Positions 16,971 to 26,367 are shown, numbered from the stretch's first letter. The stretch: 64,000 nucleotides of DNA from an uncultured Collinsella sp. (GCA_900541145.1 UQIH01000012.1:6797-70796); one strand, 5' to 3'. The notes: generated by a model from the letters alone, not told the origin. Made by a program: numbers and translations.

Positions 16971-17705
16971 CTACGCAAGCCCCAGGTGCGACTTGACCTC
17001 GGCGGCACGACGACGGGACACCGGTACCGTCGAGTTCACGCGGTCGAGCCTGAGCTCCATCAGCCCCGTGGAGCCAATCTCAACATTGTGCACGTCTTCC
17101 AAATTGACCAGGTAGCTGCGATGAACGCGAATAAAGCCCTCGGAGTCCAAGCGACGCTCGAGCGAAGAGATCGACTCATTGATCAGGTACGTTCCCTCGG
17201 CGCAGATGGCGTTGCAAAAATCGGCGCGCGCCTCAAAGTAGCAGACGTCTGCGGCGGGAATGAACACCTTTTTGCCCCCGCGGTCCACCGTCAAACGCAA
17301 AGGCTGGCGCGGAGCATGGATAACACGACGGGCACCCAAGGCTGCCTCGATCTTGTCGAGTGCCTTTGACAGGCGTGCGTCCTCGACCGGCTTGACGACA
17401 TAGTCGACCGCATCGAGGTTATACGCATCGGCGGCAAATTCGGCAAACGCCGTCACAAACACAACCACCGGCGGCGTCTTTAGGTTCTGCAGCGTCTCGG
17501 CAAGCTCAATTCCCGAGCGACCGGGCATGGTAATGTCTAAAAACAACACGTCGGGCTTGTTCGACAGAATCGACTCCACGGCTTCGGTGACATTGCCCGC
17601 CTCGGCAATCTGGCCCACACGCGTATCCTTTTCCAACAGATAGCGTAACTCAGCCCTAATGGGAGGCTCGTCATCAACTACCAGGATGTTCCAACCCTCG
17701 GACAT
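16971..17705 (-). CDS. LytTR-type response regulator (system 2)
   Basis: A 244-residue regulator paralogous to the one at 11085-11801. The receiver has LVVDDEPP, phospho-Asp in VLFLDITMPGRSG, VFVTAF and VVKPVEDA. The LytTR domain has GGKKVFIPAADVCYFEARADFCN and FIRVHRSYLVNLEDV. It starts at the ATG at 17705 with AGGAA upstream and follows the kinase gene by 35 bases. Both regulators end with PVSRRR just before the C-terminus. The two systems look like an ancient duplication. Confidence 0.9.
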   Translation of the reverse strand: MSEGWNILVVDDEPPIRAELRYLLEKDTRVGQIAEAGNVTEAVESILSNKPDVLFLDITMPGRSGIELAETLQNLKTPPVVVFVTAFAEFAADAYNLDAVDYVVKPVEDARLSKALDKIEAALGARRVIHAPRQPLRLTVDRGGKKVFIPAADVCYFEARADFCNAICAEGTYLINESISSLERRLDSEGFIRVHRSYLVNLEDVHNVEIGSTGLMELRLDRVNSTVPVSRRRAAEVKSHLGLA

Positions 17706-17740
17706 GTGCGCTTCCTCTCTCTCCTCAATACACTCGAGTG

Positions 17741-19126
17741 CTACGCCGTCAACGGCGCCGGCTCATGCGGCTCGCCGTTCAGCTCGACGATGACCTGCGT
17801 GCCAACGCCCTCCTGGGACTTCACGCGCATGCCAGAATCTTCTCCGTAAAAGAAATGGATGCGCTGAAGCACGTTGAAGAGCGCCAAGCCGCAGCCTCGT
17901 TTGATGGAGCCGTCGGCGGTAATGCTCTCGGGCTCCTCCAAGCGATGCTGCTCAAACAGATGCGCGCAGACCTCTTCGCTCATACCGATGCCATCGTCCT
18001 CGACGATGATCTCCAAACCGTCATCGGTCTCGAAAGCCCTAACACGAATAGAAAGCGGCTCGGTCTCGCGCTGCGCGTGCTTGATGCAGTTTTCGAGCAA
18101 CGGCTGCAAGATAAACGGCGGCACCATGCAATCGCGCACCTCAAAGTCGATATCGACCGAGACGCGCAGACGGCCGTCGCCATAACGAGCCTGCATAAGA
18201 TTGATATAGCGAGTGCCCTGTTCCACCTCGTGCTCGAGCGTGGTGAGCGTATCGGAATCAGAAAGCGTCTGACGATAGTAGTTGGAGAAGTCGATCAGCA
18301 GCGACCTGGCCTTGTCCGGCTCGGTACGTACGAGTGACACGATGGTGCTGATGGTGTTAAACAGAAAATGAGGATCGACCTGCGATTGCAAGGCGCGCAG
18401 CTCCACGCGGGCCGTAAGCTCGTCCTGGCGCTCAAGCTCAAAGCTCGCAAGCTGCGTGGAAATGAGGTCGGCAAAGCCCGAGGCAAGCGCCGTCTGGCGC
18501 ATATCGATGCTGCTCAGACGGGGATAATACAGCTCGAGCGTTCCCACGCAATGCCCGCGCACGGTAAGCGGTGCGACAATACCGGCGCGCAGGCGCGGAA
18601 AGTAGCCACCTGTCTCGGTCGAGGCATCGCGCGAGAACACGCTTTGCTCACCGCTGTTGATCACGTTGAGCGTAGTCCGCAGCACCACCGGGGTGCCCGC
18701 GGGGCATTTTGCCGAGTCCTCGCCCCAGCTTGCCAACACCTGCTTGCCGTCGGTAAAGCAGATGGCAGAGGCGATAGTTTCGGACAGGATGATCTTAGAG
18801 GCGCCCAGGGCAGCTTCGGGCGTAAGGCCGCGCGACGTGTAGGCGAATATTTTTGAAGCGATGGCGAGCGTGCGGTCGGTTGCGCTCGATGTGAGGTCGT
18901 CGGGAACGACAAAGACGTACGAGAAGAAGAAGCACAGCATGACCAAGCCGGCAATGACGACAACGGCCGGAACGGGATTGGGATTATCGGTTAGATCCCA
19001 GATGAGCAGCAGGATAAGCAGCGGAACGACAATACCGAGCAAGATGGCTTGAACCACATGCTGAGCGGTACGAAAGACCTTGGTAGAGTTGTAGCTCTTG
19101 CCCAGAATCAGCCTATTGAGATCCAC
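17741..19126 (-). CDS. LytS-type sensor histidine kinase (system 2)
   Basis: About 461 residues. Two transmembrane helices (VQAILLGIVVPLLILLLIW and AVVVIAGLVMLCFFFSYVFVV) are followed by a GAF-like sensor region, the phosphoacceptor motif SQVDPHFLFNTISTI and ATPase boxes QPLLENCIKHA and DDGIGM. The start needs care. AAGGAG directly abuts an ATG (19132), which is too close for good initiation; the GTG at 19126 has ideal six-base spacing and is preferred. An upstream in-frame ATG at 19195 lacks a ribosome site. It pairs with the LytTR regulator downstream. Confidence 0.87.
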   Translation of the reverse strand: MDLNRLILGKSYNSTKVFRTAQHVVQAILLGIVVPLLILLLIWDLTDNPNPVPAVVVIAGLVMLCFFFSYVFVVPDDLTSSATDRTLAIASKIFAYTSRGLTPEAALGASKIILSETIASAICFTDGKQVLASWGEDSAKCPAGTPVVLRTTLNVINSGEQSVFSRDASTETGGYFPRLRAGIVAPLTVRGHCVGTLELYYPRLSSIDMRQTALASGFADLISTQLASFELERQDELTARVELRALQSQVDPHFLFNTISTIVSLVRTEPDKARSLLIDFSNYYRQTLSDSDTLTTLEHEVEQGTRYINLMQARYGDGRLRVSVDIDFEVRDCMVPPFILQPLLENCIKHAQRETEPLSIRVRAFETDDGLEIIVEDDGIGMSEEVCAHLFEQHRLEEPESITADGSIKRGCGLALFNVLQRIHFFYGEDSGMRVKSQEGVGTQVIVELNGEPHEPAPLTA

Positions 19127-19244
19127 CGTCATCTCCTTCTTATTGACGCACCCCATAGCAATAAAGAGGGCCGCAAGCGACCCTCTCCATTGCATTATGC
19201 AATCAAATACTGTGTTTTACATCAAGCCATCGATGAACGGTAGC

Positions 19245-20522
19245 TTAGGCGCTGTACTTGTTTGCCTCGCCGAAGGTGCCGGCCTCGACAATCCAGCCGT
19301 CCTTCATGATGACGTCCATGTTGTCGGTGTTGAGCACGTGGATGTCGGCGGCGACGTCACCGTTGACAACCAGCAGGTCGGCGCACTTGCCGGCCTCGAT
19401 GGAACCGGTCTCGTCCTCGATGTGGCACATCTTGGCACCGTTGAGAGTGGCACAGGTGATGGTCTCGACCGGGGTGAAGCCGATCTTGTCGACGAACTCG
19501 TACATCTCCTCGATGGAGCAGGTGCCGTACGGGGTGACGAAGGAGAAGGAGTCGGAGCCGATCGTCATGATGACGCCGCGCTTCTTGGCCTCGCGCAGGC
19601 AGTCGTAATTGCGCTGCAGCTCCTTCTCGACCAGGGTGCCCTCGTACTTGTCGTGCAGCTCGGGGACGTAGACGGGCGGATAGGTGGCGTACCAGGTGGG
19701 CAGGAAGGCAATCGTCGGGGTGAAGAAGGTGCCCTGCTCGGCCATGAGGTCCATGGTGCGCTCATCGATATCGAAGCCGTGAATCAGCTGCTCGCAGCCA
19801 AAGCGGACGGAGTCGTAGGCAGCGGCGTGGTTGTTGTAGCAGTGGCTCCACACGGGGATGCCGACCATCTTGGCCTCTTCGACCACGGCCTGAATCTCCT
19901 CGGAGCAGTAGTGCTGGTCGCGACCGGAATCCCAGCGCCAGATGCCGCCACCGGTAGCCCAAATCTTGATGGCATCGGGGTTCTCGCGCAGGCGACGACG
20001 GACGGCCTTGCGCAGATCCCAAGGACCATCGACCTGGTCGCCCCAGGGGTGGGATTCCTTGTTGAGCTCCTGGGTGCAGTGGTGGGAGTCACCGTGACCG
20101 GCAACGCGGCAGAAGCCGAGGCCGGTGGCCAGAACGCGCGGGCCCTTGAAGACGCCCTTGTCGATGCAGTCGCGAATCTGGATACCAAAGCGGCCGATCT
20201 CGCAGACGGTGGTGAGGCCGTGGGTGAGGCAGTCGTAGGCCTGCTTGACGGCGACGGCCTGCTTCTCGAGGAGCGGCTGCATGACCCAATCGGTATCATC
20301 GTCGGTCAGGTTGCCCGAGAAGTGCAGGTGGGTGTCGATCAGGCCGGGAAGGACGGTCTTGCCGGCGGCGTCGATGACCTCAACGTCCTCGGGAAGGTCC
20401 TGCATGGCGCCGGCGTACTCGATCTTGCCGTTGTCGTCGACGAGAACGAGGGAGTTCTCGACCGGCTCGGCACCGGTACCGTCGATGAGCTTGCCGCCAA
20501 CGATTGCATACTTAGTGGACAT
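19245..20522 (-). CDS. Amidohydrolase family metal-dependent hydrolase
   Basis: A 425-residue cytosolic hydrolase of the imidazolonepropionase-like amidohydrolase group. Metal ligands are visible in LPGLIDTHLHFSG, the probable carbamylated Lys in AIKIWATGGG, His in WSHCYNNHAA and LIHGFD, and the late Asp in IGSDSFSF. The C-terminal composite domain (AGKCADLLVVNGD) completes the family layout. The ATG at 20522 has AAGGAGG upstream. The substrate is unknown. An amino-acid-type permease lies directly upstream and a carbamate kinase nearby, which hints at use of an imported amide or ureide, but that is speculation. Confidence 0.85.
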   Translation of the reverse strand: MSTKYAIVGGKLIDGTGAEPVENSLVLVDDNGKIEYAGAMQDLPEDVEVIDAAGKTVLPGLIDTHLHFSGNLTDDDTDWVMQPLLEKQAVAVKQAYDCLTHGLTTVCEIGRFGIQIRDCIDKGVFKGPRVLATGLGFCRVAGHGDSHHCTQELNKESHPWGDQVDGPWDLRKAVRRRLRENPDAIKIWATGGGIWRWDSGRDQHYCSEEIQAVVEEAKMVGIPVWSHCYNNHAAAYDSVRFGCEQLIHGFDIDERTMDLMAEQGTFFTPTIAFLPTWYATYPPVYVPELHDKYEGTLVEKELQRNYDCLREAKKRGVIMTIGSDSFSFVTPYGTCSIEEMYEFVDKIGFTPVETITCATLNGAKMCHIEDETGSIEAGKCADLLVVNGDVAADIHVLNTDNMDVIMKDGWIVEAGTFGEANKYSA

Positions 20523-20653
20523 GGTTCCTCCTTATGGATCCATATAGTGGGCGAGGCCGTGTTGGGTTAAGGCCTCACAAAGCTACCCAAGTGGCGCCGG
20601 GTTCGGTGCGCGGAAGAGAGGGTCCCGCGCACCTGATCCGCCCCGGCTCGGCG

Positions 20654-22105
20654 TTACTTTTTGCGGGAATTGGTGAAGGCCATGAGAGCCAGGCCGACGG
20701 CCAGCCAGCCGATCACGATGCTCCACTCCACCATGTTGAGGGAGGCGGGAGAGAACGGAATCACGAGCAGGCCGATGATGATGGCGCAGGCAGCGATAGC
20801 GAGGCCGATGCCAAACTTGCCGCCGGGCACCTCGTAGGGACGAGGCAGGTCGGGCTCGGTGAAGCGCATGCGCAGGCAAGCGAGGGCGACCATACCGCAG
20901 GAGAAGATGAAGGCGAGAGCCGACACGTTGGTCAGAGGGATGAGCATGTTCTTGCCCAAAAACGGTCCGACGACGGTGATGACGCCCAAGACGACGCAGG
21001 CAAGCTTGGGAGCGCCGGACTTGGGGTCGACCTCGGCGAACTGCTCGGGCAGCTGGCCCTTGCGGCCCATGGCGAGCATGATGCGGCTCGTGGCGCCGTA
21101 GAAGGAGTTCATCGGGCCCATGGGTCCAAGCGTAGCGATGACGAGCATGGCCAGGTACAGAAGCATGTTGATGCCCTTGAGGCAGGCAAGCGCGGGAACC
21201 GGGCTCTTAACAAACTCATGCCAGTCGAGGATGGTGCCGAACGAGTAGATGCAGACCATGTAGAAGCCGCCGGCGGCCAGCAGGGCCAGGGAGATGATCT
21301 TGCCGAACTTGTTCCAGTTGAGGCCCTCGGCTGCTTCCTCAGCCTGCTGAGGAATGGTGTCGAAGCCAGCGTAGAAGAACGGGGTCAGAACCAGGACCGA
21401 CACGATGCCGGCAAACAGGCTGGAGCTCTCGGTAGCGGCCTTGCCGCCGCCAGCGCCGGTGACCTGGGAGAACACGGGCATGGCATTGTCCGGCGAGCCG
21501 GTGAACAGCGAGACGCCCATGGCGAGCAGCATGCCGCAGAGCAGGGCCTTGGTCAGGAAGGCCTGGAGCTTGGCAGCCGAGCTAGCGCCGCGGAAGTTGA
21601 GGAAGATGACGTAGACTGCAAAGCCGAGCGCGATCAGCGTCGGGAACAGGTAGACGTCGGCCCCCAGTATGGTGTAGAGCTTGACGGCGCGCAGCCACTC
21701 AAGGCCGGGCAGGCTGCCGAACATCTCGGACACGAGGGTCGAAATGGCGATGGCCTCCCACGGGCACAGGATGCCGTTGCCCAGGGCCAAAAGCCATCCG
21801 GTGATGTAGCTCAGCGTACGGCCAAAGCTACGATCGACATACTCGACGATGCCGCCCGAGATGGGGATAGCAGCCGTGAGCTCACCGAAAACAGCTCCGA
21901 CGGGCACGAGGAAGATTGCACCCAAGAGGAATGCGATCATAGCGGGAACGGGACCGCCGCCCACGACCATCCAGTCGCCGACCTGCAGAACCCAACCGGT
22001 ACCGATGATGGCACCGAAACCGATGGTGAAGAAGTTCCAGAGCGAAAGCGTTTTCTTCATGCCGCCGTTATCCTCGACTGCAACTTCTGCGTTCTTGTCC
22101 GCCAT
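20654..22105 (-). CDS. APC superfamily amino acid permease
   Basis: A 483-residue transporter with about 12 transmembrane segments. The first helix has the substrate-binding break FGAIIGTGWVLQVGDW, and the amphipathic GGIVEYVDRSFG follows helix 2, both typical of the amino acid-polyamine-organocation family. No N-terminal signal is seen. The ATG at 22105 has GGAGGGG upstream. It is 131 bases upstream of the amidohydrolase gene on the same strand and probably imports its substrate or a related compound. Specificity cannot be read from sequence. Confidence 0.87.
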   Translation of the reverse strand: MADKNAEVAVEDNGGMKKTLSLWNFFTIGFGAIIGTGWVLQVGDWMVVGGGPVPAMIAFLLGAIFLVPVGAVFGELTAAIPISGGIVEYVDRSFGRTLSYITGWLLALGNGILCPWEAIAISTLVSEMFGSLPGLEWLRAVKLYTILGADVYLFPTLIALGFAVYVIFLNFRGASSAAKLQAFLTKALLCGMLLAMGVSLFTGSPDNAMPVFSQVTGAGGGKAATESSSLFAGIVSVLVLTPFFYAGFDTIPQQAEEAAEGLNWNKFGKIISLALLAAGGFYMVCIYSFGTILDWHEFVKSPVPALACLKGINMLLYLAMLVIATLGPMGPMNSFYGATSRIMLAMGRKGQLPEQFAEVDPKSGAPKLACVVLGVITVVGPFLGKNMLIPLTNVSALAFIFSCGMVALACLRMRFTEPDLPRPYEVPGGKFGIGLAIAACAIIIGLLVIPFSPASLNMVEWSIVIGWLAVGLALMAFTNSRKK

Positions 22106-22464
22106 TGTTCCCCTCCTTTCCTGTTTGACGCCCTTGGCGTCACCCCTTGCGCGGTCCGTTTTGCCGCGCGCTTTTATTTCGTGGCTTTAAGATACGGCCT
22201 TGGCGCAGCAGCTCCGCTTGTAGCTCGACCGAAGGCAGAACTGCAAAACGAGCGGCGCCGTTTTTGGGACGAACGGCACGGTTTGCCGCTCATTGTTGCC
22301 GCCCGTCCGACGGGCGTACGCTCATCGGACGCATATAGAGATGTTTTTGAGGCCGTGTGTTTTGCGCCTTTCGTACCGTTTACCGAGCTTTTGACGCGCG
22401 GACCCATTTGTTGCACATCTTTTTTGTAGGATGGACAGGTTATACATGAGACAAGGCGGTACGA

Positions 22465-23499
22465 ATGGCATACGGATACAACGACGGTGATCAACGGCGA
22501 CAAAGCGTTCGCCTTGCTGGCCGTACCACGCCGACGCCCGGAAGTGCCACAAGCAGCAATCCGCAACGTCCTCAAGAGCAACCCAGGCCTTCGTCTCGGC
22601 AGCAGGCAAGCAAAACACGGCAAAGTGGCCGTCCGCGCACGGGCACAAGCGCGCAGCAAGACAGCCGCTTAGGCGCGCGCACTCGACAGCATCAAGCCGA
22701 GGTTCCGCAACTGCGCCGCAACGGCGCACGTCAGCCCGGCATCCATATCAACCGCTTCTTTTCGCATCCCCAAGGCGGACGCGACGGCAAGCCCTACCGC
22801 TCGACATCGCACGTGAATGCCCCCGCCCTGCCGGCTCGTCGACTTCGCCTCGCACTGTGCTCTATCCTCACCTGTCTGGTCTTTGTGCTTATGAGCTCCT
22901 GTATGTCCCACGGCTCGGCCGGTCTCGAGCCCACCGCCGAGGACAAGCTGCTCAAGGCCCCCGTCGCGCCCGGTTATTCTTTCGCCTTTTCGACCCCGCG
23001 CTCGCAATGGCAAGCCGGCACGATGCCCCATATCTATCAGATCGACCCCGCGTGGTCGGAGCTGCCTTACGCCGGCGGCACCATCCGCCAAAATGCCTGC
23101 GGGCCTACGTGCCTCACCATGGTCTATATCTTTAAGACGGGACGCACCGATATGACCCCCGTCGATATGTGCGCGCTTTCCGAGGCGGGCAATTACGCCC
23201 CCACCGGTGCAACCGAATGGTCGTTTATGACGAGCGGCGCGTGGCAGTTGGGACTTAACGGAACGGAGCTCCATAACGATCGCGACTCGATGACTCAGGC
23301 GCTGCGTTCGGGAGCGCCCGTCATCGCCGCCGTTCGGCCGGGCACCTTTACCAACGTGGGCCACTACATTGTGCTTTACGGTATTGACGACGCCGACCAG
23401 ATTGGAGTCTTCGATCCCAACTCGGCCAGCCGCAGCGCCCGCCGCTGGGGCGCCGTAGAGGTCCTTAACGAAGTCGAAGCCATGTGGGCCTACTACTAG
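22465..23499 (+). CDS. Membrane-anchored C39-like (papain-fold) protein
   Basis: A 344-residue protein. The first 125 residues are low-complexity and basic (many R, Q, S, T), followed by one transmembrane helix (LRLALCSILTCLVFVLMSSC) and an outside C39-like domain. The candidate catalytic Cys is in QNACGPTCLTMVY, the His in GHYIVLYGIDD and the Asp/Asn in FDPNS, in the right order. Relatives include bacteriocin-leader peptidases and cell-wall or effector cysteine peptidases. The long cytoplasmic tail is unusual. The ATG at 22465 has AAGGCGG upstream. It is transcribed away from the permease gene; the 359-base gap between them shows no other gene. Confidence 0.72.
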   Translation: MAYGYNDGDQRRQSVRLAGRTTPTPGSATSSNPQRPQEQPRPSSRQQASKTRQSGRPRTGTSAQQDSRLGARTRQHQAEVPQLRRNGARQPGIHINRFFSHPQGGRDGKPYRSTSHVNAPALPARRLRLALCSILTCLVFVLMSSCMSHGSAGLEPTAEDKLLKAPVAPGYSFAFSTPRSQWQAGTMPHIYQIDPAWSELPYAGGTIRQNACGPTCLTMVYIFKTGRTDMTPVDMCALSEAGNYAPTGATEWSFMTSGAWQLGLNGTELHNDRDSMTQALRSGAPVIAAVRPGTFTNVGHYIVLYGIDDADQIGVFDPNSASRSARRWGAVEVLNEVEAMWAYY

Positions 23500-23608
23500 T
23501 CGTTGGGGACAGACTTAAATGAGTGGTCGTTAGGGACAGCCTTTAAGAACTGTCCCAAGCTGCCGGCAGGAAAGGAACGTCCCCAAGTGCCGGGTTCCCA
23601 ATGACTAG
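23500..23608. repeat. Intergenic repeat with the dispersed CCGGCAGGAAAGGAACGTCC element
   Basis: A weak outer inverted repeat (AGTCgTTGGG at the stop codon of the C39-like gene and CCCAATGACT near 23600) encloses GGGACAG/CTGTCCC and a 20-base element at 23563-23582. That element recurs exactly at 32158-32177 and with one change at 38893-38912, so it is a dispersed intergenic sequence. Confidence 0.6.
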
Positions 23609-23625
23609 GTGGATAGCAAAAGTCC

Positions 23626-23656
23626 CGCAGTCGGAGCGGACCGCGGGACTCATGAA
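23626..23656 (-). terminator. Intrinsic terminator of carbamate kinase
   Basis: On the minus strand AGTCCCGCGGTC/GACTGCGGGACT is followed by TTTTG. A second GC hairpin (GTGGGCGCC/GGCGCCCAC, 23671-23694) precedes it. Confidence 0.7.
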
Positions 23657-23715
23657 GAGAGGCTAGTTTGTGGGCGCCTTGCCTGGCGCCCACGAGAGAG
23701 GCAATGGAGTAGAGG

Positions 23716-24678
23716 CTACTCGTGGATGCGGGTACCGGAGAGGCCGGCCATGGTCTCGGCGGCCTTGTCCAGGGCGCCGATGATGCAGGTGCGGCCCTTG
23801 CGGGAGCGGGCGAACTTGATGGCAGCGCGAACCTTGGGCTCCATGGAACCCTTGCCGAACTGGCCCTCGTCGGCCAGGCGCTCGGCCTCGTCGGCGGTGA
23901 GGTCCTCGAGCTCCTCCTGGTTGGGCTTGCCAAAGTTGATGGCGACATGCTCAACGGCGGTCAGCAGGAACAGAACGTCGGCGTCGCAGTCCTCAGCCAG
24001 CAGCTCGCCGCCCAGGTCCTTGTCGATGACGGCGGGAACGCCCTTGTAGCAGCCCTTGTTCTCGTAGTCGCGGACGACGGGGATGCCGCCGCCACCGCAG
24101 GCGATGACGATGAACTCGTTGTCGAGCAGATTGAGGATGGAGTCAGCCTCGACGATCTTCTTGGGATCGGGGGAAGCGACGACGCGACGCCAGCCGCGAC
24201 CGGAATCCTCGACGAAGACCTTGGAGGGATCCTCGGCCATGAACTCCTTGGCCTGCTCCTCAGTGTAGAAGGGGCCAATCGGCTTGGTCGGGTTCTTGAA
24301 CGCGGGATCGTCCGGGTCGCACTCGATCTGGGTGACGACGGTTGCGGCGTGCCAACGCTTATAGCGCTTGTGCATCTCGCGGCCAATGCCCTGCTGCAGG
24401 TGATAGCCGATGTAGCCCTGGGACATGGCGCCGCACTCGGGCAGCGGCATCTCGGGGGTGCCGATGGCGTCGTGGGCGGCGGCGAAGGCGTTCTGGATCA
24501 TGCCGACCTGCGGACCGTTGCCGTGGGTGATGATAATCTCGTTGCCCTGCTCGATCAGGCCGAGGAGAGCGTGAGCGGTGTTGCTCACGGCCTCGATCTG
24601 CTCAACGGGGTTGTTGCCGAGGGCATTGCCGCCAAGGGCGACGACGATACGATCGGGCTTGCCAAGAGGCTTAGACAT
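23716..24678 (-). CDS. arcC: Carbamate kinase
   Basis: Makes ATP from carbamoyl phosphate and ADP at the end of arginine deiminase-type or ureide catabolism. The 320-residue product has the expected motifs: VALGGNALG near residue 14, THGNGPQVG near 55, an ACGGGGIPV loop near 215 and the AVIDKDL segment. Length is typical. The ATG at 24678 (MSKPLGKPD) has AAAGGA upstream; earlier in-frame codons lack a site. No arcA or arcB lies in the window, so carbamoyl phosphate must come from another pathway, perhaps linked to the amidohydrolase/permease pair. Confidence 0.93.
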   Translation of the reverse strand: MSKPLGKPDRIVVALGGNALGNNPVEQIEAVSNTAHALLGLIEQGNEIIITHGNGPQVGMIQNAFAAAHDAIGTPEMPLPECGAMSQGYIGYHLQQGIGREMHKRYKRWHAATVVTQIECDPDDPAFKNPTKPIGPFYTEEQAKEFMAEDPSKVFVEDSGRGWRRVVASPDPKKIVEADSILNLLDNEFIVIACGGGGIPVVRDYENKGCYKGVPAVIDKDLGGELLAEDCDADVLFLLTAVEHVAINFGKPNQEELEDLTADEAERLADEGQFGKGSMEPKVRAAIKFARSRKGRTCIIGALDKAAETMAGLSGTRIHE

Positions 24679-25280
24679 TGCTGGAATCCTTTCTGTAAAA
24701 GGCCTACAACCCATTAATAACCCGCGCCCGTGCAATACGCGAGTTTATTAAGGTTTATATTCTCTTTATCGCTCATTTTATTCATTTTGAAAATAGTTGA
24801 ACGGTGAACGGTCGTTTTTATCCGCTCAGCGTACAGAACCCCAGCTCAAGCATATCTACGTCATTTACGTGCAACTTTATTTTAATAGAGCAGGGATTAG
24901 ACCAGATTATGCAAACTATATCTTTGCTAAACATAAAACAGACAGCGCAAAATCTTACTCGTACTATACGAGATTCTATGCACTTATTGGACGAGTATGC
25001 AGCCCTGCAATAACATGGCGTTTTTCATCCAACTTAAGGAATAGACGAGTGCCTTTGCCGCGCGTCGGCCGGCAGCCGGCGAGCCGTCTCGTCGATTGCC
25101 GCTTCCAGAAAATCAAAAACTGATATTGCGCGCGCAATTGCGGCATGGTACTTTAGCGAAGAACAGCGCGGGCTGGGGCGACAGAGATCTGTCGTGAAGT
25201 TTGGGTTCGGCGACCCCGCCGCTGTCTTCTCCTTATCCGCCAGCGAGCCCCTTGAGCGACGGATTGAGGAGGTCCTTACT
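24679..25280. other. A/T-rich gap without a convincing gene
   Basis: About 600 bases, visibly more A/T-rich than the surroundings. A 69-codon plus-strand frame from a GTG (24804-25013) contains QGLDQIMQTISLLNIKQTAQ, which could be a fragment of a lost protein, but it has no ribosome site. No terminator or repeat was seen here except short A/T runs. It probably contains the promoters of the flanking divergent genes. Confidence 0.3.
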
Positions 25281-25697
25281 ATGACAAAAATGCTCAAGAT
25301 CACGCTAAATGGCGAGACGTTTCTCGCCGACATGCTCTGGGACAAGGCTCCCGAGGCATGTAAACTCTTCGAATCGTCCTGTCCGGTCGAGTCACGTATC
25401 TTTTCGGCCAAGATCTGCGATGCCGAGGTAACCTATCCCGTATCGGGCCCCATCGCCAATTACGAGCACATCGAGAACCCCGTCTTTCACGAGCCGGCGG
25501 GCGCAGTGAGCTGGTATGGCGGATGGTCGTCAATCTGCATCTTCTTTGACGTGTGCGAGCCCTTTGGCACCTGCAACATGTTCGCCCGCATCTGTGAAGC
25601 CGACCGCGAGCGTTTTGCCGCCGCCTGCCGCAATGTTTGGGACAACCAGGGCATGTACATTAAAAACGAAATCGTCGAGATCGAAACGGAGGCCTAA
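25281..25697 (+). CDS. DUF3830/cyclophilin-like small protein
   Basis: A 138-residue protein that looks like the DUF3830 cyclophilin-like fold: MLKITLNGETFLADML, a KAPEACKLFESSCPVESR segment and the later WYGGWSSICIFF. The function of the family is unknown; some members lie next to amidohydrolase or amino acid metabolism genes. The ATG at 25281 is chosen because GAGGAGG lies upstream; the earlier in-frame codons have no site. Its stop is two bases before the next gene, so the two form an operon. Confidence 0.65.
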   Translation: MTKMLKITLNGETFLADMLWDKAPEACKLFESSCPVESRIFSAKICDAEVTYPVSGPIANYEHIENPVFHEPAGAVSWYGGWSSICIFFDVCEPFGTCNMFARICEADRERFAAACRNVWDNQGMYIKNEIVEIETEA

Positions 25698-25699
25698 AG

Positions 25700-26224
25700 A
25701 TGATGGATATCAACACCCTGCTCGCACTCGACCTTGCCGAGTACATCACTGCACTTGAGGCCCTCGCCGATCAAATGATGCTCGAGGAGCCCCGCGACAT
25801 CGACCTGATGCGTCGCCGCAAGCTCGACACCGGCCGCGAATTCGCCGTCTGGAACTTCACCGTCGGCTACTGCATGAACGCAGCCGACGCCCTCTCCCTC
25901 CTGCGAGCCCAGGCCAACGAAAACGCTAACGACGGCACCGCCGACCTCGCAACGATCAACAACAGCGCCGCGCGCCTGTGCGACTGGTTCTCGGGCGCCT
26001 TCGACGTCACCGGCAAAATGGATGACACCACGGCAATCCTCGCCCACAGCCGCGACCTCTACGCCCAGGTAGAGACTCACGAACAGTTTGCAGCCCTCAC
26101 CCGCGCCACCGAGCGCTATCTGGTCCAGCTCCAATTTTGGGTTGACCGCCAGATTCCCTGGCCGGCTATTAGCGACTTCGTCCACGGCTACCGCCTACGC
26201 ACAGAGAGCGGCGAGACAAGGTAA
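25700..26224 (+). CDS. Conserved-looking hypothetical protein
   Basis: A 174-residue, mostly helical and acidic protein that I do not recognise. Visible stretches are MMDINTLLALDLAEYITALE, REFAVWNFTVGYCMNAAD and ERYLVQLQFWVDRQIPWP. No membrane helix, signal peptide or catalytic motif is evident. It starts two bases after the DUF3830-like gene, with GGAGG inside the end of that gene. The two are surely co-transcribed and probably work together. Confidence 0.6.
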   Translation: MMDINTLLALDLAEYITALEALADQMMLEEPRDIDLMRRRKLDTGREFAVWNFTVGYCMNAADALSLLRAQANENANDGTADLATINNSAARLCDWFSGAFDVTGKMDDTTAILAHSRDLYAQVETHEQFAALTRATERYLVQLQFWVDRQIPWPAISDFVHGYRLRTESGETR

Positions 26225-26278
26225 CCAAGCAAGCAGCACCGACAACACCCCACCATCGGGATCCAAAGTAAGAATCAG

Positions 26279-26314
26279 AGGGCTGGAGACGCACCCAACA
26301 GCGTCCCCAGCCCC
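26279..26314 (+). terminator. Probable terminator of the 25281-26224 operon
   Basis: Hairpin GGGCTGGAGACGC/GCGTCCCCAGCCC with one mismatch. It lacks a good T-run, so it may be factor-assisted. Confidence 0.5.
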
Positions 26315-26367
26315 TTCGCAAAGTAGAGCACTGTTTCAGTGGCTTTGAGGCCTATTCGAACCTTTGC

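Noticed and set aside
20534..22429. A 631-codon plus-strand frame opposite the permease gene
   Set aside because: Antisense shadow of the APC permease; its translation is rich in H, E, D and G without any motif.
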